This document shows positions 22,172-32,798 of a stretch of 64,000 bases of DNA, one piece after another. Both the position numbers and the translations under genes were made by a program. Location: NCBI GenBank assembly GCA_949317995.1, contig OX439040.1:55090089-55154088 (forward strand), given 5' to 3'. Position 1 is the stretch's first letter, and the number at the start of each line of letters is the position of its first letter. The notes under the pieces are model-generated. The model did not search any database, was not told the DNA's origin, and was given only the letters and a program-made list of their open reading frames with translations. This DNA comes from Acholoe squamosa (taxonomy: Eukaryota; Annelida; Polychaeta; Phyllodocida; Polynoidae).

Positions 22172-24794
22172 CTATCCGAGAGGCCTTCAGTAAATATGAC
22201 ACTGAGGGCAAGGGCTTCATTCCTGCTGAGCAGCTCAGTGTCGTTATGAGAAATCTCGGCCACAACCTGCGACGAGATGAGCTCCGAGAGCTCATCCAAC
22301 TCGTGGACACAGACAGTGAGTATCTTTCCAGGTTTGTCAGGTACGTGGGATAGGGCCTCGATGTATATAATACCAGTATACAGGATTTATATAGAAAAGT
22401 TGGCATTGGTGGATTAATAGTTTTAAGGGAGTGTTCATTTTTTAACAACAGGGGGGTTGGTGAGTTTTCGTTTTTACCCCTGAAAATATTTTCCGCCCCC
22501 CCCCTTTGAGAGGTGCCAAAATATTTTTGGCCCCCCCCCCTCAGGAGGGGTCAAAATATTTTGCGCCCCCCCCAACATCGAGTTGTGTTGCACCACATTG
22601 CATCATATCACACTCAATTGTATTGTTTTACTGAAGTATAAGGTAAAAGGATCACTTCCCAGAGTTATTATCATCAATTTATTATTTTTCTATTGGAATG
22701 CAAGAAATTGAAAAGAGGGTTCCACTTCTCAAGACCAATTTCATCAGTAGCTGCAGTGCGAGTCACACACTACTTAGCCTTATGTCTTTTGTTTAACAAG
22801 CAGCCAGGACAAGCTAAGTATAGGGTGGTCTGGGGGCATCACCTGCCCCAGTCAAACAGTTTTATAAATCTAGAGCCTAAATTTATGCATTCTGGTGGTT
22901 TTTGAGGTTTCCCTACACCCTCTGTTTAAAATTCTACTATAGGGACCCTTCATACAAAATGTTTGAATTGGACCTCATCCCATGGATCTGGATGAATCAC
23001 AAGATTGATTTCTGTGGTCTTAGTTTAAAGCAAGCAAGCAAACTGTATTTGAAGGATCTTTTAAGTCTGAACCAACTTACTGCAGACACACATGGGCCTT
23101 TATGACTCTTAACTATAGGGAATGGGAGATGGGCTGTTTTAGCACAGCCTTTGAAAATTTTGTTTGGGGGAGAGGGTAACCAAAGCAATCCAAACCTGCA
23201 AATCAAAAACTTTACCATTTACATGGGTTGGGGGTTTGGGTTTCTGAAAACGTCTGGCCTCTTTATGTATGATGGATATCTTGCTATTCTAATGGAAATT
23301 TGAACCCTGGATACCAGAAGACTGCCAAGACATGAATTGATGTGCCCCTAGCCTTTCAGTTACTTGATTCTGCTGTAAAGTACTATCTGCAGATTTGTTC
23401 CCCAGGGAAATTTGGAAAATCTAGACAAGAATATCATGTCTTCTCAGGTCAATTTGTGAGCGAATGGCCAGGCCAACTCTAAGTATGTGCATACTGCTTT
23501 CCAAGAAAAATGTTTAAAACTCTTGGGCATGTTTTTTTTTATTGTTAGTGTGATTAATGTATGATAGAGAGTAAGAATCAGAGGGGGGTATGGGGGTATG
23601 TCCTCCAGGAAATTTTGAATATTGAGAAGTCAAATGGTGCATTTTGGTGACACATGACTGGATGGTGCAGGGGGGGGGGCACACATCCCACCTGACCCCA
23701 AGGTTTTACTACCCCTGCATCATATACACTGTTTTTGGCTCAGGGAGCCTAGGGGTATATGGAGATGTCCCCCAGAAAAAAAAACTGAATATCGAGAAGT
23801 CAAATGGTGCAATTTGTTGATGTATGACTATATGGTGCAGGTGGGCACACATCCCATCTGTACCCAAGGTTTTACTACCCCTGCATCATCAATACACTGT
23901 TTTTGGCTCAGGGAGCCTACGGGTATATAGAGATGTCCCCCAGGAGAATTTTGAATATCGAGAAGTCAAATGGTGCATTATGACCTAACTGGATGGGTCG
24001 GGTTTATCCCCGTCGAGTCCATCTCATATGGGTCTGTATGGTCTGGTTCTGTTCAGTCTGGATCCATCTGATTCTGTCCGGTCTGGCAGGGCTGGGCAGC
24101 TGTCGCCATGTAGCTAAAATGTGGCGACAATGGCCTTGAAAATGGCGACATCTACCTTCAAAATGTTCTTCAGACTCTGGGCTTTCCAATAGTGAAAGAA
24201 TTTTTCAAATATTCCTTATAGAATCAAAGTTATGAAATGATTCACAGAAGTCACCAGAATGCATAATATTTTGAAAATGGCCCCAACCCCACCTCCCTAT
24301 TCCAATCACTCAGAGCCGCTCAGTAATGAATTCTGATGTAAACTTGAATGTTCCATATTTCATGTGATGGCTATATATAACATGTATTTAATTGTAACAT
24401 TTAATAATGATAATATAATGAAAACTAACCAGATCAGTAACTAAACTGCTGGCCCTACTTTAATGAATTAAAGTTCTGGTTTGGATTTTCTTCATTGTTC
24501 ATTCAGCACAAACCACCTGTATTATGGAAGTCAATCCATCTTAGTGACAATTAAAATGTCATTGCCCATATATCATGTTATTCATGATTCAAGCCATGTT
24601 AACAAATGAAATACCACCAATCAAAATGGATTCTGCTATGCGGGCATTTAGGTGAACAATGAAGAAAGAGAGGACCTTCATTCCCACTGACAAGTTTAGT
24701 TCAGCATCAGTGGATTGATAAACTGATCCTCCCTAACATATGACTTAATATTCAATTCTTATACTGTCTCACAAATTAACAAAATAATCCATAT

Positions 24795-24861
<67 letters not shown>

Positions 24862-27800
24862 TCTGTCATCTAAATCTAAATTACATTTATGAGTTGATTA
24901 CAGTAATATCTTTAGCATTTATAAGAATATCCCCAAGTTTAACCCAAGACTACAGGAACTCCACAGCAAGTAACTATTTAAACAGAGGTAGACACTATCT
25001 TTTCCAGCCACTGGCCAGTCCAGCCTGTAGGTTTAGAAATCTATGGGCTTGGAACTAAAGCTGCAGACCCAGAATAGCCAGTTTAATTTTTTTTTAAAGA
25101 GAAATTGATGATGGTCAATGGAATTAACCTTTATAGATGCCCCTCTGTAACCTTCTGTGGGCCATCCCTGACCCACAGGAAGGTAATTCTTGAGAAAACT
25201 ATGGGCCCACAGCCAAAAGGCCCATGGCTCCCGGGCCAGCATTAGTGTCTACACCTGTTTAAAGATGTTAAGATTTCTTTGAAAATATCAATGTCAAAAG
25301 ATGTATTATGAATCTGGGAATGACTTTATAACTTTGATTCTAATAGGGATATTTGAGAAATTCTTTTGCTGTTGAAAAGCCCAGAAATTGGAAATTTTGA
25401 AAAAAATATTTTTGATAAATCTGCACCTGTTATACACTGGCAATTGTCACATGTCAAATTTTTGAGAGAATGGCATGTCTCTTGTAACTTTCATCTTGTT
25501 TTCTCATGTCACATGTCAGTTTTAAATGTCAGAATGTCAACTCAAAATGACCAAATGTCACCATGTCATTTTAACCCCTTGGGGGCCACTATTTTGTGAT
25601 GAATTGTTTGAGATATCAGGTTCTCAAAATGCAACACAATGCACCAAATGACCTCTAAAATCAAAAATTTTCCTCAGGGGCATGTTTACAGATTACACTA
25701 GTTACCATTATCCATTGCGAATTCAGTGCCCTTTTCTTGTGATGAGCCTATCACAGTGTTGCCGAAATGACACAAGCATTGGATCTAAATAGCCAGTGTT
25801 GGGCATATATCCCCCCTCTTATGTGCCCTAGAGATTCAGCCCAAAGGAGTGCCACAAGATTGCTTTATGGCTTATAATTAGTGGCGTGGAACCAGGGTGC
25901 AGGGGGCATATATATGCCCCCTCAACTTTTATGTTGGGGGATATGTTTTTGCCCGCCCCCAACTTTTTTTTTCATATTTTTACTTTTTAGGACAGTATCA
26001 CTCCACCATTATAGGGCCTACATTATCAATCCAATGGAGCAGGCAAATCATGCTATAAGAACTCATCAAACTGCAACATTTACTTCTAAAATTTCAAAAA
26101 ATTTCTGTAAGGGGTGGTGGTAGAGAATAATGTTGGGGGATAGCATTGGTGTGGGGAGAGATATGGGGGCCTAGGACATTAAGGTCCCTGGTAGATCTGG
26201 GTTTCTTGGATAAGAGAGAGAAGGAAATTGTGTGCTAAGTTGCATCAGAATGCACCATTTACTTTCCAGACTTTCAAAATTTTTCCACCACCCTCACCCC
26301 TAAGTACTATGCTTTTTCAATATGGGTGCCCTCAGCCTAGACACAACTATCGTAAAAAAATATTTGAATGTAGCAAGTTTACCTGGGGAGACCCGGCTAC
26401 GACAATAAGTCTATTCAGTCTATAGTTTAGTATCTTTTGCAAGTATCAGCAGAAATTACCCACCCATCCCCCTTTGCACACCCCCCAAACTTTCAAATGG
26501 TTCCGCTGCCTTTATATGCAAGTTTTTTGGTCCTCGGCTACAGCCCGGCTAACATTGGCGACAGGATTTTCAAATATGCCCAGCCCTGTCTGGTCTGGGT
26601 CTCATTGAAGTCTTGACTGGGTCTGTTGTGGTAGGTTCAGTCCAGATCCATTTGGTCCAAGTCCATTTGGTCCGGGTATTTCCAGTCCAGGTCTGGGTCT
26701 GTCAGGGTGGATCCATCCAGGGTGAGTCTGGGGGCAGTCCAGGTAGATCTGTCTTGTCTGGGTCAGTCCAGTCTGTGTGAGTCTGTCCAGATGGATCTGT
26801 CCAGGGGCAGTCTGGGTGGGTACAGGTCGGGCCATCTGGGTCAGGCCATCCAGGTCAGGTCAGGTATGTCTTGCTAGGCCCACTCCAGATGAGGGGAGAG
26901 ATTTGGGGAAAGGTTAGGGGAAGAGGAGATGGGAGGAAAGGCTAGGGAGAGAGAGAACAGACCATGACATATATGCAAATTCCGAATGCACAAAAAAATC
27001 GAGGCATTAAAAGTAAAGACTCTTCTTTGATTTGCTATTGATAGGTTAAAATGGGGGGGGGGTATGGGGGTATCTCGCCCAGGACAATTTTGAATATTGA
27101 GACGTCAATTGGTGCATTTTGGTGCTTTTTCAGGGTGGCTGATGCCCTTGTATCCAAATCTTTCTAAGACCCCACCATATATATAAAATGGTAAAATGAT
27201 ATCTCATGGGATCTGGACAAAGATTTACCCTGAGAGATCTTAGAATAAAGGAGAAAACTGAAAAAATGAGGAGTTTGCTCACATGTATGCATGAGCCATC
27301 TGTAACAGGCGTCACACATACCACAGAGCTCTCATGTTCTAATGGAGCCAAAGAGTGAGACTTCCCTGAAGCTTGGAATTTTCTAGATTTCCGAGATGCA
27401 TTGAAATAAATGCAGTTTCAGGGGGTCTGGGGGTATGCCCCCAAGAAAATTTGCAGAAATATGGAAGTTCATTTGTTGATTTTTAGAGCATTTTGGTACA
27501 TTAAACCGAGGATAGATGCTCAAGTTCACTATATAAGTATATACTGAAATTACAAAGTCTAAAATGAGAAACAGGCTCCTCAGCATGAGAGAGTGAGACA
27601 ACCCCCAAATGTGTGAGAATCACGCCAGATGCATGAGATTCACGCCAGATGCTTGAGTGTTGAGTGCTCTGCATATAATCTTGTTGGAAGTATGATTCCC
27701 CTGAAAAATTTAGAAATTTTAGAAAGAAAATGGTGCATTCTGATGCATTGTAAAGTTATCAGTATAAACTTTCTCCTTCGGCAAGTAATATATTGAGAAA

Positions 27801-29991
27801 TTATCCCCACTACAAATTGGGTATTTACGGCAAGTCACGTCAATTCGTGCCTCATTGAGAAGGGTCTAAAAATTTTACGCCCCCCCCCTCAAGAGCAGTC
27901 GAAATATTTTTCGCCCCCCCCCCCTCAGGAGAGGTCAAAATATTTTACGCCCCCCCTCAAACTCACCAACCCCCCCCCTGTTGTTAAAAAATGAACACTC
28001 CCTTAGTTCTAATTTGTGATCCATTCCGGCAATTCCTCTCATCCCACAAGCAAATTTCAAAGGTAAAATTGGGTAATATATGAAATTTAGTACAAGGCCG
28101 TAGCATCAAATTCTCTCATTCTTAGGAGCTTAGGGGCAGTAGCCATTATTCCGCCCCCCCCCTCTGGGAATTAGGCCAGAATTTCCACTCCTGTGCAGAG
28201 AGGCATTTTTCTCGTATACTCCACAATCGCATCTGCCAACTCAAGAGCTACTCAAGGAAATAACAGGATCATGTTCTCAATTAGGAGGGTGCCCTCAACA
28301 AGTGTAACTAAGAAATACCGATGTTAACTCACGGTTTACTTGCTTATTGCAACAATATCTTTTTAAAATAAGATTTTCTGTCAAAGCCAGGCAATTGCAT
28401 GCTCAGATGCCATGGTTTTCAAATTGTGAAGAACTGTCATTTCTCTGCCATGATAATGACCTGTACACCCTTGTTGTCGAAATCAACATATTCACTTTCC
28501 CTTGTTTTGTGCAGATTCTGGTACAATAGACTTTGAGGAGTTCCTGCCCCTTATGGCTGCTAAGCTGAAGGAGCGGGAGGACCTCCGCTTCTACAAGAAC
28601 CTATTCCGGATGTTGGACAAGTCAAACAAAGGGTTCATTAAATGTGACGACCTCCGGTATATCCTCCAGGTAGGCATTCGTTGTCTGTGGTCAGGGATAG
28701 ACCGACATGAATATTCATTTCATGTTTGGTATAGTGGAATACAGAGAGCCCATAGGTTTAAAATAAGAGCTCTGTATCTCACACCTCCCGGCAGATAACC
28801 CCAGTAGTAGCAACCAAAATTGTCATTTCAAAAGGGTTTCCAACATTTCTAACTCAGATAACATGAACTAAAGTTTCACAAGTATTGGGTATAACTGAGG
28901 CCCGGGGACTGAGGGTTAGTTCAGCAGGGGAAGCCAGTTATGTACCACCATCAGAATTACACTGATTTCCAAAGCATGAAATACTTTGCTTATTACATGT
29001 ACTAATGATTGATAAGATGACTGAGACCCAGTAAGTTATGTGGATACGTGTATTGTGAATGTGATTGAAGATTTATAGGGCTACATAATTATGTAGCAGG
29101 CGGTCCACTGTATAAGAGGGTGAATTCTATATTTCAAAATTTATGCTCATCTTCTGTGTAGGGATTGGCCAAGGAGGTTGACCTGACAGAAGAGGATATC
29201 AACTGTATGATTAATGACATTGACGAGGATGGTAATGGAGAAGTCAGCTTTGATGGTTTGTATTTCACCACTAATATATGCCTGTTGGCCATGTTTAGAC
29301 TCCGACAGAAAGTGGTATCATTTTGGTAAATCCTTTAGTGTGACTATAGTACGTGTAAATGTGACAAGGCGATTAGAGCACCAGAGTTTGAATAAGCACG
29401 GGTCTTTATAATAAGTCCCGGGGTGTAATGGAGGGGCGGGGGTTAAAGCACCTCTTAATCATTAAGATACATCTCATGGGCGTGGAAAGCAGGGGGGGGG
29501 GCAGGGGGCACATGCCCCCCCCCCCAACTTTTGGCCAACTCCTCAAAAGGTCAAAACTAAAAGGTCAAGCAAAGGGAGGTCAAAAATTGCAGAAAACCCC
29601 CCTGGTACCACCCACTCTGAAACTGGGTCACCCCCAGTCTCGTATTTATAAGGGCCGGTGGTAATCAGTCTTCGAATTCACAATGGTATACGCTAGTGAA
29701 AGAACCATTTTTAATCCATTTGAACCCTCTGGTCTATGGTGTGGGAGATGTAATTGGTTTGGTGAAAACTTATAATAGATATTAGGGAGGTTTAGCAACC
29801 ACGACGTACGTCACCCGTACCTTATTTAATGCAGACGTACCAATGCTCTAGGTAAGCTGCACGTCTGCATTATATTCCCAACGTAGTGGTTGCTAAACCT
29901 CAGCATTATACAAGGAGCAATCAATATAAATAGAGGCTAATCGTTATTCTTTCTATTCGCAGAATTCTTCAAATTGATGACAACTGAATAA
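22172..29991 (+). CDS. Calmodulin-like four-EF-hand protein (5' end not found)
   Basis: Four exons are joined by GT/AG introns: 22172-22315, 28515-28669, 29162-29255 and 29963-29991 (TAA). Codon phases agree at every junction. They encode about 140 residues with four EF-hands in calmodulin spacing. EF2 is DTDNSGTIDFEE and EF4 is DEDGNGEVSFDE, both canonical 12-residue calcium loops. EF1 (DTEGKGFIPAEQ) and EF3 (DKSNKGFIKCDD) lack glutamate at loop position 12, so each lobe has one good site. A first exon ending in one base of a codon (likely giving Ala before IREAF) must lie upstream. The central linker AAKLKEREDLRFYK resembles calmodulin and troponin C. It could be a calmodulin-like or troponin-C-like sensor, and orthology is not resolved. 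AATAAA at 30755-30760 is a candidate poly(A) signal. It runs tail-to-tail with the selenoprotein gene. Confidence 0.9.
22423..22573 (+). mobile_element. Half-element, AAGGGAGTG(T/A)TCATTTTTTAACAACAG family, left half
   Basis: The terminus AAGGGAGTGTTCATTTTTT is followed by C-rich blocks with AAAATATTTT. Its inverted partner is the right half at 27,862-28,005; both carry GTGTTCATT instead of the GTGATCATT of other copies. Confidence 0.75.
23590..23990 (+). repeat. 168-bp tandem repeat, about 2.4 units
   Basis: CTCAGGGAGCCTA recurs at 23739 and 23907, and GAGAAGTCAAATGGTGCA recurs three times. Related fragments are at about 27,050-27,130. Confidence 0.75.
24795..24860. repeat. (AT)n microsatellite
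   Basis: About 65 bp of TA dinucleotides inside the hAT-like element. Confidence 0.9.
24983..25253. mobile_element. Dispersed repeat, GTAGACACTA / CCCGGGCCAG family, copy 2
   Basis: The left terminus GGTAGACACTA and the right terminus TTAGTGTCTACACC are inverted. The interior matches 14,690-14,830. Confidence 0.65.
27862..28005 (-). mobile_element. Half-element, AAGGGAGTG(T/A)TCATTTTTTAACAACAG family, right half
   Basis: C-rich blocks with AAAATATTTT end in AAAAAATGAACACTCCCTTA, the inverse of the 22,423 terminus. The two halves add up to the normal ~300-bp length of the family. Confidence 0.75.
29787..29901. mobile_element. 115-bp hairpin MITE in the last intron of the EF-hand gene
   Basis: GAGGTTTAGCAACCAC at the left is exactly inverted at the right (GTGGTTGCTAAACCTC). 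GCAGACGT/ACGTCTGC is a second internal inverted pair. Confidence 0.8.
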
Positions 29992-30432
29992 GAAGATAAT
30001 GATGTCTGGATACTTGCACTGGGAATGAGCACTACCTTTATCAGTGTAGGATAGTGTAGCCTGTCCCAGGACTGACCCATCACTTGAATTAGCTGTGTGT
30101 TGTATAAGTTTCTTTAGTTGTGTAATATATATGTGCATATCAAATCATTCCTACTATCACGTCCACACAAACTAGGCTGATATCAGTATCCTTCAACTTA
30201 TATGGATAATAGACTTTTCCTATCCTGTCCTGTGGGCACCAACTGCGTTGCACTGCCACCCAGGTTCCTCTCGCCACTCCGATACAAGTGAGGATTTTCA
30301 ATTTTGACGTTCAAAAAGCTGTAAGGATTTGTATGGCTGAACCGATCTTACTGCTCGCTTCTGTGGAATATATCCCTAAGCTGTAGGCCTGTACACTGTT
30401 TAGAACATAGTTCACTGGGGGGGGGGGTAAAA

Positions 30433-30443
30433 CAGAGAGAGAG

Positions 30444-30493
<50 letters not shown>

Positions 30494-30620
30494 AGAGAGA
30501 GAGAGCATAAAGACAGACAGACAGCAGAGGCAGAGAGAAACAGAGAGAGAGTGGTAGAGAGAGAGAGAGACAGAGAGAGAGACAGAGACAGACAGACAGA
30601 CAGACAGACAGAGAAAGAGA
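30433..30620. repeat. (GA)n / (GACA)n microsatellite
   Basis: GAGA tracts are interspersed with GACA repeats. It lies in or near the 3' UTR of the EF-hand gene. Confidence 0.9.
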
Positions 30621-31043
30621 GACAGAGGGACAGAAAGACAGAAGAAATCTGGTTGGTGGATTGGGGATTACCTTTCGTACCTTTTTAAAATGATCAACAG
30701 CGGCAAAAATCAGGATCTGAACAAATAGTCATAGAGTATATAGCAATGAAGTGTAATAAACCAATAATAATTTTTTGTCACATTCAAGGAACCCCATGGG
30801 TATGGCAGACCACAAGAGATTGTATGGTCAGTTGCATGTGTCAGTGGCCTATGGTGGTCCGAAATCTGTCAGAAGAGTTGCAGAGTTGGGATACAAGTAC
30901 ATATAATGATCAGCTATAGGATAAGCCTTATTTGGGGTTTCAACATAACTATTGTTGTCACTTTCTCGCAATATGTGCGCAATACTTGTGTATCATAGTA
31001 TTTTTCTTATGGTCTGGACAGCCACCCTCGCCCATTCTTCAGG

Positions 31044-31357
31044 TTAGGGAGTGATCATTTTTTAACAACAGTGGGGGGGGGGGGGTTGGGTTTGAGGGGG
31101 GAATCAGAGTTTTTTTTACCCCTTGACCAGGGGGCTCAAAATAATTTCGCCTGTTTTCAGCAAAAAAGAAAAGCCTGCACATTACTATATAGGTTAAAAG
31201 GGTGCCTTCGCACATGATTTTTAGCCCTTCGGGTGGGTAGGGGGTCAAAAAGATTTTGACTCCTGAGAGGAGGGGGCCAGAATTTCTTTCGCGCATCTGT
31301 GTGCAAACTTACCAGACCGCCCCCCTCGTTGTTAAAAAAAAATGATCACTCCCTTAG
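31044..31357. mobile_element. Complete MITE, TTAGGGAGTGATCATTTTTTAAC family
   Basis: Inverted ends GGGAGTGATCATTTTTTAAC and GTTAAAAAAAAATGATCACTCCC bound C/G homopolymer blocks and a central AGGTTAAAAGGG.GCCTTCGC segment. Other copies: 39,446-39,780, 49,405-49,676, a half at 52,372, and the split pair in the EF-hand intron. Confidence 0.8.
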
Positions 31358-31876
31358 GTCCCTTTTCACATAAAACCGATAGCGTTTTAAAACATTCACT
31401 AGGGGGCAACACAGAGTGAGTTAAGACCTACCTCTGGTGCACGAGTATCTCATCAGAGGGCAGACCTGCTAATGCTGGAGTGTGTTGCAGTGGAGGAAGC
31501 ACATTGCCTCGCGGATGCATATAGATGTAATGTTTTAAACCTTTAGATCCTAAACGATTGCATGATGATACACTGCTTCGTTCCCATGTCTTCTCACTGA
31601 AAATCGGCTAAAAGGTTACCCCGCTTTTCATCCTACATACTACAGTACGATAGATCTTATTGGTTAGTTCTGGGAATATTTCGTTATAGACATCGACATT
31701 TAATCACGCTAATAAGAATTGGAGAAAAAAGTAGACGCAGTTGTTTATAGACGTTTTAGGCCCCAAAGTAGGTACACATGGGCGCCTAATATGGATAGTT
31801 GCAATAGGTCCACAGACTGAAACAAGTAAACCAAACAAAACGCCTTTTTTCAAATGTAGAAACTATGTATTGTAAC

Positions 31877-31882
31877 TTTATT
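31877..31882 (-). other. Poly(A) signal of the selenoprotein U gene
   Basis: AATAAA on the minus strand lies about 920 bp downstream of the TAA stop and just beyond the SECIS-like hairpin, giving a 3' UTR long enough to contain it. Confidence 0.6.
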
Positions 31883-31976
31883 GTACAGTCTATAAATGAC
31901 ATTTACGGTTCTGGACGATATCACTTTAATTTGTCACCATGTTGACGTTAACTTTGTTTCCATGGTCTAGACTCCT

Positions 31977-32054
31977 CCTGGTGGACAGTCTGTATCAAAC
32001 TGCACCCTATCCACAGGGACTGGAGGGTGCTATCATCATTCACTGTCCTCCAGG
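31977..32054 (-). promoter_or_regulatory. SECIS-like hairpin in the selenoprotein U 3' UTR
   Basis: On the minus strand a lower helix (CCTGGAGGACAGT with ACTGTCCACCAGG, one mismatch) leads to an internal loop with ATGA on the 5' side and TGAT on the 3' side. Above it are an upper helix (GCACCCT with AGGGTGC) and an apical part with CCA/TGG around GTCCCTG. This is the layout of a SECIS: helix 1, the ATGA/TGA quartet, helix 2, then an apical loop with unpaired C residues. The short unpaired gap between the quartet and helix 2 is not ideal, and most SECIS have AA rather than CC. It was found by eye as the best candidate in the 3' UTR. Confidence 0.55.
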
Positions 32055-32798
32055 GGGAATGTGTTGTCACCATAGAAACCAACTAACAACGTCTTGACTA
32101 ACAAATATTCTGGATATAAGGTCTCATATCTCATAACTGCTATAAAATCGTCTTGTTTGAGCATAAAGTATCGATATGACTGTTTTAATCAAGATGATTG
32201 ACATGGATTTATCGAGAGTAAAAACGGTACTCTAGTACAGTACAATGTATAATGGTCATAAGGCCTTTAGTCAGTATCAACAAAATCAATCAATCAAATT
32301 AGATATCCAACGTGTATCACCCTGCTAAAACGCCAATATAATATCAATTTTATTCTAGGAGTAGATCAGCTGTATCATCTGGAATACATCACCAAACGAT
32401 AGATATAGCATATTAGTCAGGGGTAATTTTAAGTAAATGCTAGCATTATTTTACATGCAGACACTTCCATTATACAATAGTTGGCACAGATACTGTTCAT
32501 ATTGGTTCGTCTGAGATCCCACAACTGTTCAGCTGATTATAAAAAGTAGTTGGAAGACAGGAAAAACATCTTCCTGGCAAGTTGATGACGTCTTATCAGA
32601 AAGGAAATAGACTACCATTGACATTACGTGTCCTATATTTAATAGGCAATATTTACGATTCGGTGCATCTAATGGCGTATCCAAATAGACTTGTCATTGT
32701 TTTTTGTTTTTTTGTTGATTCTATCATACATAAATAATATAAAAGAAATCTCAGGAGAAGAATGAATTGGCAAAGAAAAGTGTCATCTCTTTGAACAT

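Larger units (their letters stand above)
24087..26588. mobile_element. hAT-like element, 2.5 kb, CAGGGCTGGGCA ends
   Basis: It starts CAGGGCTGGGCAGC and ends TGCCCAGCCCTG. Sub-terminal CTGTCGCCA/TGGCGACAG words are also inverted. Flanks on both sides are TCTGG repeats, so the target duplication cannot be read uniquely. No transposase was recognised. Other repeats (24,983-25,253; AT tract) are inside. Confidence 0.7.
24000..26880 (+). repeat. GTCTGG/GTCCAG minisatellite, split by a transposon
   Basis: Degenerate repeats of GGTCTG, GTCCAG and GATCCATCTG occur at 24,000-24,086 and continue at 26,589-26,880. The hAT-like element between them separates one original array. Confidence 0.6.
22316..28514 (+). 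other. 6.2-kb intron of the EF-hand gene, filled with nested repeats
   Basis: The intron starts GTGAGT and ends TTGTGCAG. It contains a split or paired TIR element (22,423-28,005), a 2.5-kb hAT-like element, a 168-bp tandem repeat, a GTCTGG minisatellite and an AT microsatellite. No internal exon was recognised. Confidence 0.85.

Noticed and set aside
31561-31640. Second SECIS candidate on the minus strand (ATGA, AA and TGA present)
   Set aside because: The upper helix is short with a mismatch, TGA is not adjacent to the helix, and it lies beyond the poly(A) signal.
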